Origin: Verrucomicrobiales bacterium
GTDB taxonomy: Bacteria; Verrucomicrobiota; Verrucomicrobiia; Limisphaerales; J093
Length of the DNA stretch: 64,000 nucleotides
Direction: 5' to 3'
Assembly: GCA_024233305.1 (NCBI GenBank)
Contig: JACKPV010000031.1
Coordinates: forward strand, 208,189 to 272,188
Part shown: in pieces, positions 10,721 to 19,678 of the stretch
Numbering within the stretch: the first letter of the stretch is position 1
Layout: the number at the start of each line of letters is the position of its first letter
Program-made: the position numbers and the translations under genes
The notes under the pieces: generated by a model
Databases searched by the model: none
What the model saw: only the letters and a program-made list of their open reading frames with translations
Told to the model about the DNA's origin: nothing

Positions 10721-11743
10721 TCAATCCAGCTCCTCGCGCGGGTTCTTGCTGAAGACGAAGGGCCGGACCTGAGCGAGGGCCTCTGCCTGCTTCTTTTTGC
10801 CCTGCGGTCGCAGGTCGGCCAGGACCCGCAACAGATCGAGCAACTCCGCCGCGCCGGGCTTGGCCGGGCCCAAATCGCGACCGGCCTTGCGATCCTCGAG
10901 CAAGAGGTCGATGGCCCTTTCGAGCAGTTTGTCGTCGATGACCTTCCCGTCGAAATGATCGCGGGCGCGGCGGGCCAGGAAATCGCGGCGCTGGTTGTCG
11001 TCCGTGCCGAGCGTCATCTGCAGGACGAGGCAACGACGCAGGAAGGCGGCGGGGAGTTCGCGTTCCTCGTTCGTGGTGATGACCACCAGCGGGGCGTTCT
11101 CGCGGTCGTTGCGCGTCACGACCCGCGCAATCGCCGGGATTTGAAACCCGGTGTTACCGAGGCTCTCGAGCAGGCTGTTCGGCAGATCCGACTCGGCCTT
11201 GTCGATCTCGTCGATGAGAACGACGCAGCGCCCGCCGGGCTGCCAACCGTCGGGCCGGTCGGGTTCGCCACAGCCTTTGCAGCAGACTTCGGGTTCCTCC
11301 GCGCAGAGGGAACTGCGACAGGCGCACTTGGCCTGGCGACGCGCGTCCGCCCAGTCAAAGGCCCACCAGAGGACGCCCGGACGCACGAAGCGTTCCTCGG
11401 CCAGTTGCTCGCGCCAATCGGTCGCCTGGCCCGGCGTGCCGAGCACCTGCGCCTGCGCAAGGCGCGCCACGGCGTCGTGGGTGTAGAGCAGATCGGTCGG
11501 TTCACAACGGGCATGGATGACGTGGTAGAGAAACGGCAGGCCCATGACGTGGGCGGCGGCCCGGGCCAACTGGCTCTTGCCAATGCCGGCCTCGCCGCGC
11601 ACCAGCAACGGTCGTCCGGTATGCAACGCCGCCCGGATCGCCCAGACACTCTCCGCGTCAAAGCGATGCCGCGACGGCGACCACGCGTGGATCTCCGGCA
11701 GCTCGAGGACCTGATCGGTGGGGGGATTGAAGGTGCGGCTCAT
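10721..11743 (-). CDS. MoxR-type AAA+ ATPase with cysteine-rich insert
   Basis: A 340-residue AAA+ ATPase. Walker A is GEAGIGKSQ (about residue 50), Walker B is CVVLIDEIDKAESDLPNSLL, sensor 1 is VVITTNEERELPAAFLRRC, and a C-terminal lid follows. MoxR ATPases usually act with vWA proteins as chaperone-like remodelers, and a vWA-like partner is encoded just downstream. An unusual insert before Walker B (CACRSSLCAEEPEVCCKGC, about residues 148-166) contains six cysteines and could bind zinc. The gene follows the TIR gene by 19 bp, so the two are probably cotranscribed. An energy-dependent switch or checkpoint role in the putative conflict system is inferred. Confidence 0.88.
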   Translation of the reverse strand: MSRTFNPPTDQVLELPEIHAWSPSRHRFDAESVWAIRAALHTGRPLLVRGEAGIGKSQLARAAAHVMGLPFLYHVIHARCEPTDLLYTHDAVARLAQAQVLGTPGQATDWREQLAEERFVRPGVLWWAFDWADARRQAKCACRSSLCAEEPEVCCKGCGEPDRPDGWQPGGRCVVLIDEIDKAESDLPNSLLESLGNTGFQIPAIARVVTRNDRENAPLVVITTNEERELPAAFLRRCLVLQMTLGTDDNQRRDFLARRARDHFDGKVIDDKLLERAIDLLLEDRKAGRDLGPAKPGAAELLDLLRVLADLRPQGKKKQAEALAQVRPFVFSKNPREELD

Positions 11744-11762
11744 GGGAGGTTCAAATCGTGCC

Positions 11763-13304
11763 TCAGACGCGTTGTTCGAGTTCGCGGAGCTTCTTGAGGA
11801 GTTGGCGGAGGACCTCAGGGATGCCGGCCAGCCGATCGATCCGCCGCTCGCCCTTCGGATCGTAGCGGAGCAGGAGGAGCATCTCGCGGATGAGCGGTTG
11901 ATCGAACAGCGGTTCCTTCTCCTGATAAATGGCGTAAAAGCGCTCCTTGGGATCCCGCTCGTGAAGGAAGTCCTTGAGCGTTTCGAGATTCCGCTCGTGG
12001 TCGTCGTCGACGGGGTAGTGGTTCACGCGAAGAATCCGCTGAACAAAATCCCGGAGCCGAACGTGAGGAAGGTCCGAGGGCGAACTCAGGTCCTCGGGGC
12101 TGATCAACTCGACGTGGTTGACGCCGCGCCACGCCTGGGGCGGGAGCGAAGCGTCCGGGATGTACTGCGTGGAGCGGTCCTTCACCGCCGCCACGTAGAG
12201 TTCGGCGGCGAAGGGCCACGCTTTGCCGGGCACCTCGATCTCCTCGAAGGCGAGTTCGAGCAGCTTCCCGACCCGCGCATCGGAGAGCCGCCCGCGCATC
12301 GACTCGAGCCAGTTGATGTCGCGCACGCCGAGCGAAGCCAGGTGCCACACGAGGGCCTCCCAGGCCTTGGGATCGCGCACACTTCGCTGGTCAACCAACC
12401 AGTCTCGAATCCGTCGCAACGCCTCGACCAATCCCTCCTGATGCACCAACGCGGCCAGCACCGCCCACGTGTCGCGATCCTCCCCGGCGCCGTGATCCAG
12501 CGCGGAGGACACATCGACCGCCAGCTTAGGATCCTGCGCGAACAAGGTGCGGATCTCCTGCCAGACGGAAGGGTGCAGATCGGACTCCGCATCCGCGGGA
12601 TCAGGCGAGACGGAAGGACGGGCCACGCGGTTGTCCGGCTCGGAGCGGTCCTTGCACGGCCCGCTCGGCCGGCGCGCGGTGCGCCCCTTGGTGGCGGGCT
12701 TGCGCCTTGGCGTGGGCTTTCCGGCAGAGTTCTGCGGGTGGCCGCGTTGGTCGAAGGCGGAGGGGGCTGAGGGGAGAGGATCGTCCGGCGGAGGAGTGGA
12801 AGCCGAAGGGGGGGAAGGGAGTGCCGGCGCGGCGAGGTGCTGCGACGGCGGCAAGGTTTTGAGCAGGTCGTCGATCTCGGTCGCAATGGCGACCAGGGCG
12901 GCATTGGCCCGTTCGGAATCGACCGCGCCCATTGAAGCCAGCGGAACGGCGTCCTTGGGCCGTATTTGGATCGGAGTCAGCCAGGGGATGCGCCTCCAAA
13001 CACAGGACCCCAGCAGGATCGGGACTACCCGCATGCCGTCCTTCTCCCGGCGGCGCAGAAGGGCTGGGACCTCGCGGGTCTTGATGAACTTGGATTGCAG
13101 GAAGTCCGCCGAAACCAGCAGCACCGCCAGTCGGCAACGCTCCATGGCCGCCTCGATCTCGCCCTGCCAGTCATCGCCCGCCGCGATCCGGCGATCTTCC
13201 CAAACCTCGAAGCCCGTCTCGCCAGACAGCGGATCCAGATGGGTCATGAGGCGGTCCTTCCAGGCCTCGTCCTGATGGGAGTAGGAAATGAAGATGGAGT
13301 TCAT
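11763..13304 (-). CDS. TIR-domain protein with C-terminal helical domain
   Basis: I start this 513-residue protein at the ATG at 13304 (MNSIFISYSHQDEAWKDRL), which is the exact beginning of a TIR fold; the longer open frame upstream looks non-coding. The TIR domain spans about residues 1-150: FISYSHQDE at strand A, VWEDRRIAAGDDW at the BB loop, and LLVSADFLQSKFIKTREV, where the Glu matches the NADase catalytic position. A Pro/Ser/Lys-rich linker (~165-230) leads to an unrecognised alpha-helical domain (~240-513). It is the first gene of the TIR-MoxR-vWA/FGE cluster. Bacterial TIR domains often deplete NAD+ as immune effectors, and that role is inferred here. Confidence 0.85.
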   Translation of the reverse strand: MNSIFISYSHQDEAWKDRLMTHLDPLSGETGFEVWEDRRIAAGDDWQGEIEAAMERCRLAVLLVSADFLQSKFIKTREVPALLRRREKDGMRVVPILLGSCVWRRIPWLTPIQIRPKDAVPLASMGAVDSERANAALVAIATEIDDLLKTLPPSQHLAAPALPSPPSASTPPPDDPLPSAPSAFDQRGHPQNSAGKPTPRRKPATKGRTARRPSGPCKDRSEPDNRVARPSVSPDPADAESDLHPSVWQEIRTLFAQDPKLAVDVSSALDHGAGEDRDTWAVLAALVHQEGLVEALRRIRDWLVDQRSVRDPKAWEALVWHLASLGVRDINWLESMRGRLSDARVGKLLELAFEEIEVPGKAWPFAAELYVAAVKDRSTQYIPDASLPPQAWRGVNHVELISPEDLSSPSDLPHVRLRDFVQRILRVNHYPVDDDHERNLETLKDFLHERDPKERFYAIYQEKEPLFDQPLIREMLLLLRYDPKGERRIDRLAGIPEVLRQLLKKLRELEQRV

Positions 13305-13665
13305 TTTCTGGATTACCCGCTGGTCGCTTCGCGTGAACGGATCAAGTCTTGCGGAGGGGCGCCGGAAAGGGAAGCCCGCAGCGCTCGATCGCAGCCATCC
13401 GACAGCAGACGAACACCACGGATGAGGAGGTTCACCCTCACCCGCCCCGGTCCTCCGGAGGCACGCCCTACGGAGAGTGCGGTGACCTTGACACCGCTTT
13501 TCGGGCTTCGCGGCGCTTCCGGGTTTCGGGTATTTGAATGCCCGTCCGGCCGCGAAAGCGCCGTCGCCGCTGCGCTTTGCCGGCACACTCCATAAGGGGC
13601 CGGCCGCGGGGCCGGGAGGCCAGATTTGGCTTGTTTCGGGCGGTCGGCGTCGCCTGACTGGAGCG
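13305..13665. other. Divergent intergenic region, TIR gene / tricorn gene
   Basis: No gene is credible here. The region presumably holds promoters for both divergent genes, but I could not identify a convincing -35/-10 pair. It contains a GC-rich segment (about 13500-13610) including GCCGGCACACTCCATAAGGG, which resembles GCCGGCGCACTCCATAGGGG at about 6299-6318 in the gap before the BNR gene, a minor short repeat. Confidence 0.4.
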
Positions 13666-16600
13666 ATGAAAATGAGCGGAATCAAAGTGGTCGGCGTCCT
13701 CTCCTGGCTGCTCGCGTTGGCGGGAACGGCGCGCGCACAGGATCCCACCCCGGATGGCGAAGCCCGGTTGCTGCGCTTCCCCGCGATCCACGGGGATCAG
13801 GTTGTCTTCGGTTACGCCGGCGACCTTTACACGGTGGGTTCCGAGGGCGGCGTGGCCCGACGGCTCACGAGCGACGTCGGCTACGAGATGTTTCCGCGCT
13901 TTTCGCCCGACGGCACCCAACTGGCCTTCACCGCGCAATACGACGGCAACACGGAGGTTTACCTGATGCCGGCGGCAGGGGGACCGCCCCGGCGGCTGAC
14001 GGTAACCGCGACGCTCGGTCGTGACGACGTGTCGGACCGGATGGGCCCGAACAACATCGTCATGACTTGGCGGGACGCGGATTCGATCATCTACCGCAGC
14101 CGCGCCCGCGACTGGAATCCGTTCAAGGGCCAGCTCATGGTGGCGACCCGCGACGGCGCCCTGCCCGAGCAATTGCCGCTGCCGCGCGGCGGCTGGTGTT
14201 CCTATTCTCCTGACGGGCGCAAACTCGCCTACAACCGGGTGTTCCGCGAATTCCGCACCTGGAAGCGCTATCGTGGCGGCCAGGCGGACGACATCTGGGT
14301 GTACGATTTCGAAACCAAGGAGACCACACCGATCACGAACGATCCCGCGCAGGATGTCTTTCCGATGTGGCACGGTGATCGCATTTACTTCGCTTCGGAC
14401 CGGGATGAGAACCGGCGGATGAACCTGTTCGTACACGACCTGGCCACCGGGGCCACCCGGCAGCTGACGCACTTCGCGGACTTCGATGTGAAATTCCCGT
14501 CCCTCGGCGAGCGGGCGATCGTGTTCGAGAACGGGGGTTGGATCATGCGGTTCGACCTGGAGACCGAAGCGGTCCGGCGCATCCCGGTGCGCATCGAGGA
14601 AGATTTCGCCATCGGTCGGGACGTTTGGCGCGAGGTGAGCGGCAGCACGACCTCGTTCGATGTGGCCCCCGATGGCGCGCGCGCGGTGTTCGGCGCTCGC
14701 GGGGAGGTGTTCACGGTGCCCGCCGAGCACGGTCCCACCCGCAACCTCACGCAGACCTCCGGCGTCCACGAGCGCAACGCGGTCTGGTCCCCCGACGGCC
14801 GCTGGATCGCGTATGTCTCCGACGCCACCGGCGAGGACGAAATCCACGTGCGCCCGCAGGATGGCAGCGGCGAATCCCGGCAGTTGACCGAGGGCGCCGA
14901 CACCTACAAATACCATCTCGCGTGGTCGCCCGATTCACGGCGCATCCTTTGGTCGGACAAGGAAAACCGGCTGCAATTCGTGGACCTCGAGACGCGGGAG
15001 GTGACCCTGGTGGACCGTTCAGAGGCCTGGGAGATCCGGGATTTCACGTGGTCACCCGACAGCCGCTGGATCGCCTACACCCGCCCGGAGCCCCGGCGTT
15101 TTCCCGACATCCTGCTCTACTCGCTCAAGGACGGCGTGAAGGTGCGCGTCACGGACGGCTGGTTTGACGTGGGCGATCCCGAGTTCAGCAGCGACGGCAA
15201 ATATCTGTTCTTCGTGTCCGACCGCACGTTCAATCCGACCTACGGTCAGACCGAGTGGAACCACATCTACCGGGACATGGAACGGATTTACTTCGTGACG
15301 CTCGCGGCCGATATCCCGTCGCCGTTTGCACCGAAGAGCGACGAGGTGAAGATCCAGGAACCGCCCGCGGAACCGGACGTCAAGCCGGAGGCGACGCCGA
15401 AGGAGAGCCCCGACGAGGACCGCGCCGCGGAGGCGACCGCAGACGATGCGAAAGCCGCTCCCGAGAAGACGGACGAAGCGAAGTCCGGGAAGGCGAAGGC
15501 GGCGGAGAAGGTCCGGGTGAAGGTGGACGCCGAAGGGCTTCCGGCCCGCATTGTGGCCCTGCCCGGACCGGCCTCAAGCTACGGCCAGCTCACTTCGGTG
15601 GGCAGCAAATTGTTCTACACGCGCAAGGGCGATCTGTTCGCATACGATCTGGAGAAGCAGAAGGAAACCGAACTGGGCGACTTCGGCAGCTACCGCATTT
15701 CGGCCGACCGCAAGAAGATGCTCGTGCGGGGCGGCGGCGGGTTTGCTATCGTGGACCTGCCGGGCGGCAAGATCGATACCAAGGACCACACGCTGGACCT
15801 CGGCGACCTGCGGGTGCATGTCGACCGGCAGGCCGAATGGAGCCAGATCTACCACGAATGCTGGCGGCAGATGCGGGACTTTGTCTACGACCCGCACCTG
15901 CACGGCGTCGACTGGCCGGCGCTGCGCGACCGCTACGCCCCGTTGGTGGCGCATGTGCGGCACCGCGCCGACCTCTCCTACGTCATCGGCGAACTCATCG
16001 GCGAGATCAACCTCGGCCACTGCTATGTGGGCGGCGGGGATTACCCGCAAGCGGAACGCGTTCCGCTGGGCCTCCTGGGCGCCCGGCTGTCGAGGGACGC
16101 CGGCGGGTTCTTCCGGATCGACGAGATCCTGCCCGGACAAAACTGGGATTCGCGGCTGCGCTCCCCGCTGCGGGATGTCGGCGTGAACGTTCACGAGGGC
16201 GATTACATCCTGTCGGTGGATGGTCGACCGGTCGAGGAACTGGCCGACCTGCACGAAGCCCTCATCGGCCGGGCGGGCCGGCAGGTGACGCTGGAAGTGA
16301 ACGCACAGCCCACGCGCGAAGGCGCCCGGAAAACGGTCGTCATCCCGACCGATGACGAGCAGCCGCTCCATTACCTGAAGTGGGTGCTTGGCAACATCGA
16401 GAAGGTGGATCAGCGGTCGGCCGGCCGGGTGGGGTACGTGCACATTCCCGACATGGGCGTCGAGGGGCTGAACGAGTTCGCGAAGTTCTACTACCCGCAA
16501 CTGCACAAGGAAGCCCTCATCGTCGATGTGCGCGGCAACGGCGGCGGCAACGTTTCGCCGATGATCATCGAGCGGCTGCGGCGGGAGCCGGTCTTCTGGA

Positions 16601-17031
16601 CCATTGCCCGCAACGGGGCCGTCGAGATCAACCCGGACGGCATGATCCCCGGACCGAAGGCGCTGTTGCTGGATGCGTTCAGCGCCTCGGACGGGGACAT
16701 CGTGGCCTACCGGTTCAAGCACTACCGCCTCGGGCCGGTGATCGGGATGCGCAGCTGGGGCGGCGTGGTGGGCATCCGCGGCACGCTGCCGTTGCTTGAT
16801 GGCGGCTCCCTCATGCGACCGGAATTCTCGCGCTTCGATCTCGATGCCACCGAGTGGGTGATGGAAGGCAAGGGCGTGGAACCGGACATCGTCGTGGACA
16901 ACGATCCCGCGCGCGAGTTCGCCGGCATCGACGACCAGCTCAACCGCGCCATCGACGAAATGCTGGAAGCCCTGCGACAGCACCCCGTGCAGGTGCCGGA
17001 ACCGCCTCCCTACCCCGACAAGAGCCGGTAA
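13666..17031 (+). CDS. Tricorn-like serine protease (S41 family), exported
   Basis: A 1121-residue protein beginning at the ATG at 13666, with a signal peptide ending near GTARAQ. N-terminal beta-propeller repeats (RFSPDGTQLAF, SYSPDGRKLAY, VWSPDGRWIAY) extend to about residue 540. A charged Glu/Lys/Ala/Pro linker (~545-620) follows, longer than usual. The tricorn core has the catalytic His in LGHCYVGGGD, a PDZ domain (GVNVHEGDYILSVDGRPVEEL) and an S41 domain with the nucleophile in AFSASDGDIVAYRF. Tricorn-type enzymes degrade peptides to short products; the signal peptide suggests periplasmic action. Its stop codon lies inside the left end of repeat A copy 2. Confidence 0.9.
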   Translation: MKMSGIKVVGVLSWLLALAGTARAQDPTPDGEARLLRFPAIHGDQVVFGYAGDLYTVGSEGGVARRLTSDVGYEMFPRFSPDGTQLAFTAQYDGNTEVYLMPAAGGPPRRLTVTATLGRDDVSDRMGPNNIVMTWRDADSIIYRSRARDWNPFKGQLMVATRDGALPEQLPLPRGGWCSYSPDGRKLAYNRVFREFRTWKRYRGGQADDIWVYDFETKETTPITNDPAQDVFPMWHGDRIYFASDRDENRRMNLFVHDLATGATRQLTHFADFDVKFPSLGERAIVFENGGWIMRFDLETEAVRRIPVRIEEDFAIGRDVWREVSGSTTSFDVAPDGARAVFGARGEVFTVPAEHGPTRNLTQTSGVHERNAVWSPDGRWIAYVSDATGEDEIHVRPQDGSGESRQLTEGADTYKYHLAWSPDSRRILWSDKENRLQFVDLETREVTLVDRSEAWEIRDFTWSPDSRWIAYTRPEPRRFPDILLYSLKDGVKVRVTDGWFDVGDPEFSSDGKYLFFVSDRTFNPTYGQTEWNHIYRDMERIYFVTLAADIPSPFAPKSDEVKIQEPPAEPDVKPEATPKESPDEDRAAEATADDAKAAPEKTDEAKSGKAKAAEKVRVKVDAEGLPARIVALPGPASSYGQLTSVGSKLFYTRKGDLFAYDLEKQKETELGDFGSYRISADRKKMLVRGGGGFAIVDLPGGKIDTKDHTLDLGDLRVHVDRQAEWSQIYHECWRQMRDFVYDPHLHGVDWPALRDRYAPLVAHVRHRADLSYVIGELIGEINLGHCYVGGGDYPQAERVPLGLLGARLSRDAGGFFRIDEILPGQNWDSRLRSPLRDVGVNVHEGDYILSVDGRPVEELADLHEALIGRAGRQVTLEVNAQPTREGARKTVVIPTDDEQPLHYLKWVLGNIEKVDQRSAGRVGYVHIPDMGVEGLNEFAKFYYPQLHKEALIVDVRGNGGGNVSPMIIERLRREPVFWTIARNGAVEINPDGMIPGPKALLLDAFSASDGDIVAYRFKHYRLGPVIGMRSWGGVVGIRGTLPLLDGGSLMRPEFSRFDLDATEWVMEGKGVEPDIVVDNDPAREFAGIDDQLNRAIDEMLEALRQHPVQVPEPPPYPDKSR

Positions 17032-17202
17032 GCCGCCGGCGTGCGGTCGGCGCAGGATTTGGTGGGGATACGACCGCCTGCCGCCGGGGGCGACGATTCA
17101 CCAAAACGTGACTGCCCGTCGAAACCGATGGGACCGCATGAGCCCACGGAGACCACCGCCGACTACACGTCGGCGGCTACCGCGGGTTGAATCGTTGCGG
17201 CT
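17023..17202 (+). repeat. Interspersed element A, copy 2, between convergent genes
   Basis: The left end AGCCGGTAAGCCGCCGGCG contains the TAA stop of the tricorn gene, and the right end TGAATCGTTGCGGCT touches the sialidase stop (17202-17204). The inner palindromic GCGTGCGGTCGGCGC and ACTACACGTCGGCGGC are present. It exactly fills the space between two convergent genes, where a bidirectional terminator would be useful. Confidence 0.75.
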
Positions 17203-18377
17203 CATTCGGTCCCGATGCCGAGGGCTTCCAGCGTGAACCGGGCGAGGGTGATGGTCTCATAAGGACTCTTCACCCCGCGCTCGTAAAGGCACGCCACCCG
17301 CCCGTCGCCCAGGTCGGCAAGATCGGAATAGGCGCTCGGGCCGGCATGCAGCACCCGCTGTGCCGGCCACGTCTCGCCCTCGTCGCGACTCAGGCGGACG
17401 GTCAGGTTGATCCGCGACTTCGGATCGGCCGGATTGGAAAACAGGAGGAAATCGCCGCAGCGGCGCAGGCTGGCCTGGCAAATCGGTTCGATGAGCGCGG
17501 TGTCAAAACCCTGGTCCTGCCACGTCTGCCCGCCGTCCGTGCTGAAGGCGACCTGTCGCTGGCGGCGCGAGCGGTCGTAGTTGCGCATGTTCAGCAGGAG
17601 CCGTCCGTCCCGACGCTCCGCCACCATGCACTCGTTGACCTGGTGCTCGGGCGTGCTCCCGCCGAGCTGCCAGGTCCGGCCGTGATCATCGGACCAGATC
17701 ACGTGCGAATAATAGTGCTTCGACTCCGCCTCGATGTGGTCGCACGGAATCACCAGTCGCCCCGCGTGGGGACCGCGTCGAAGCTGGATGCCGGCGCCCG
17801 GGCCGGTCGCGTACCAGGTCCAATCCGAACGCTTCACCGCCGCGGTGATCTCGACGGGCCGGGTCCACGTCACCCCTTGATCCGCCGATGAAGCCACGAA
17901 GACCCGGCGCGTGTCGCGGCTTGTCCGGTCGATGATCTGGCGCTCATGGTCGTCGCCCCGATTCCAGGTGAGGAGCAACCAGACCTTGCCGGTCTGCCGG
18001 TCCACCACCGGCGCAGGATTGCCGCAGGTGTTGGCGCCATCGTCCCATACGACCTGCGGCGCGGACCACGTTTCGCCGCCATCGGTCGAGCGGCGCAGCA
18101 ACAGGTCGATGTTCCCGCTGTCCCCCTGCCCTCCTTGCCGGCCTTCGCAAAAGGCCAGGACCACGCCCGGCGCGGGCACCGCCAGGGCGGGAATGCGGTA
18201 GGTGTGGTACCCGCCTTCGCCACTCACAAACAGCGGCGTCTCGTGAACCACGGACGCGGGCAAAGGGCCGTCGGCGGCTGCCGCCCCGAAAAAAACAGGG
18301 AGAGCGGAGACGACGAGCGTGGACAGGAACCGCGCCAAGCGATGAGAGCGGGCGAAGGAAGGGAGCCAGGATTGCAT
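17202..18377 (-). CDS. Exo-alpha-sialidase (neuraminidase, GH33-like)
   Basis: A 391-residue secreted enzyme that would release terminal sialic acids. I chose the ATG at 18377 (MQSWLP); the signal peptide ends near AAAADG. The YRIPAL motif carries the sialidase Arg of the RIP box, GRQGGQGDSGNIDLLLRRS follows, and five Asp boxes occur (STDGGETW, SADQGVTW, SDDHGRTW, STDGGQTW, SRDEGETW). The six-bladed propeller fits the GH33 length. It is a single gene convergent with the tricorn protease, and it probably contributes to glycan foraging with the sulfatases in this window. Substrate specificity cannot be read from the sequence. Confidence 0.88.
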   Translation of the reverse strand: MQSWLPSFARSHRLARFLSTLVVSALPVFFGAAAADGPLPASVVHETPLFVSGEGGYHTYRIPALAVPAPGVVLAFCEGRQGGQGDSGNIDLLLRRSTDGGETWSAPQVVWDDGANTCGNPAPVVDRQTGKVWLLLTWNRGDDHERQIIDRTSRDTRRVFVASSADQGVTWTRPVEITAAVKRSDWTWYATGPGAGIQLRRGPHAGRLVIPCDHIEAESKHYYSHVIWSDDHGRTWQLGGSTPEHQVNECMVAERRDGRLLLNMRNYDRSRRQRQVAFSTDGGQTWQDQGFDTALIEPICQASLRRCGDFLLFSNPADPKSRINLTVRLSRDEGETWPAQRVLHAGPSAYSDLADLGDGRVACLYERGVKSPYETITLARFTLEALGIGTE

Positions 18378-18536
18378 GGACCGAGTCTTCCCGAGCGGCC
18401 ACGCGGTTTCAATCCCAAGCCATTCCGGGGAGGAACGAAGGTCCAACCGTTTTCCGTGCCCCATCAGCGGCCCGCCACCGCGCCGCCTTGCGCACTGCCG
18501 GTGTGGTTTGGGGAGGCGGTTGAGCGCGCGGGCGGA

Positions 18537-19034
18537 TCAGGCGATCTGGAGTCGTTCGTCGTTCGCCAGCAAATCGTCCAGGTTTTTCCACTGCACCCCG
18601 CTGGTGGAACGGACGGTGTTGAGGTAGATGCAGACCTTCTCGGGCGGATGCTTGGCCAGGAGATGGTCGACGGCTTCGGCGAGCTTCGCATCGTCGATCT
18701 GGTCCGGAAACTCCTCGACCACCCCGTCCTCGTGCTCGATGCCGAGGTCGTTGAGAAACTCGATGAGCATGGCCTTCTCGGCCTTCAACAACCACTCGCG
18801 CAGCAGCGTTGCGGCCGCCTCCTCCATGCGCGGACGGCTCAGGGTGTTGAGCATGTCCGCATGGCGCTTCGCCCGCGGCTTGCGTTGCAGGAAGACGGGT
18901 CGCACCCGGTTCGCCTCCGCCACCGCGGCCAGGATCACCTGGTAGGCCGGCCTTTCGTTCGCGAAAAGGTAATCAACAATCTCCTGCGCCAGCCCGGACG
19001 GCATGAACCCGATCAATTCGTGACACTTCAGCAT
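18537..19034 (-). CDS. Hypothetical conserved-looking protein, 165 aa
   Basis: I do not recognise this family. The 165-residue protein is soluble and predicted mostly helical, with acidic stretches (FLNDLGIEHEDGVVEEFPDQIDDAKLAEAV is typical of its composition). It has no signal peptide, membrane segment or cysteine motif. It starts MLKCHELIGFMPSGLAQEI. It lies alone between the sialidase gene and a repeat-rich gap, 159 bp upstream of the sialidase start on the same strand. Codon use and GC match its neighbours and it has no competing frame with known domains, so I accept it as real. Confidence 0.7.
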   Translation of the reverse strand: MLKCHELIGFMPSGLAQEIVDYLFANERPAYQVILAAVAEANRVRPVFLQRKPRAKRHADMLNTLSRPRMEEAAATLLREWLLKAEKAMLIEFLNDLGIEHEDGVVEEFPDQIDDAKLAEAVDHLLAKHPPEKVCIYLNTVRSTSGVQWKNLDDLLANDERLQIA

Positions 19035-19210
19035 GTTCTCAACGCGTTGGTATGTGCATGCGCCCGGCCGGACCGACCGTCGACAGAAACCGCCGCAGGG
19101 CCGGTCAGAGTTCGGAAGGAGCGCACTGAAAAAACGCAGCCATGGCGATACCGATCCCCCGCGCGAATCGCAAGATTTTTCTCCGGTCGAGACGGCCCGG
19201 GCGCGCCTCG

Positions 19211-19407
19211 TATCCGTATCGATTCAGTCAATGGACCGCGGATGGGCACGGATGCCACGGATGGGCGCGGCGCTGCCGCCATGGCGGAGAGGCCGGGAAA
19301 CCTCACTAAATGGTGAGCGCGAGCTCAGGGCGCGCGATTCTGGTTTCCCTCAATATCCGTGCCCATCAGTGCCCATCCGTGGTGAATCCATCTACATGGT
19401 TACGGCT
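19211..19407 (+). repeat. Interspersed element B, copy 4
   Basis: The right end ATGGTTACGGCT (19396-19407) is identical to copies 1 and 3. The left end is degenerate (TCCGTATCGATTCAGTCAATGG). The interior is almost identical to copy 1, including GCGGCGCTGCCGCCATGGCG and ATTCTGGTTTCCCTCAATAT. Confidence 0.8.
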
Positions 19408-19408
19408 C

Positions 19409-19604
19409 AGCCCTATCGATTCAATGGGCGGTAGCCGCTGACGTGCAGTCGGCGCTGATCTTCATGGGCTTGGCCGGTCCGTCCGGCCCCGACCGGCAGT
19501 CACGTTTTGACGAATCGTAACGCCGGGCGGCAGGCGGGCGGATCTCCACTGAATCCTGCGCCGACTGCACGGCGGCGGCTACGGCTTACTGAATCGTTAC
19601 CGCT
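19409..19604 (-). repeat. Interspersed element A, copy 4 (inverted)
   Basis: The left end AGCCCTATCGATTCA and right end TGAATCGTTACCGCT form inverted ends. GACGTGCAGTCGGCGC and GCGCCGACTGCACGGCGGCGG are the inner pair. It starts 1 bp after element B copy 4, repeating the A-B pairing of 2.5-2.9 kb. Confidence 0.72.
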
Positions 19605-19678
19605 GAACTGCGCCCAGCACCCGGCCGGGCGGGGTTTTTGGTTGCCTGTTCCAGGGGCGGTTCCGAGAATTCGCAGCC

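Larger units (their letters stand above)
19035..19678. other. Repeat-filled intergenic region upstream of the transporter gene
   Basis: It contains element B copy 4 and inverted element A copy 4, almost end to end. The ~175 bases before them and the 70 bases after them hold no gene. The segment TGAACTGCGCCCAGCACC to the ATG at 19679 must carry the transporter's promoter and ribosome site, but none is distinctive. Confidence 0.5.

Noticed and set aside
11744..11762. tRNA-like GGTTCAAATC between the MoxR and TIR genes
   Set aside because: The gap is only 19 bp and there is no acceptor stem or anticodon arm.
13305..13748. N-terminal extension of the TIR gene to 13748
   Set aside because: The ~148 extra residues are Arg/Pro-rich and overlap the start of the tricorn gene, and the TIR fold begins exactly at the ATG at 13304.
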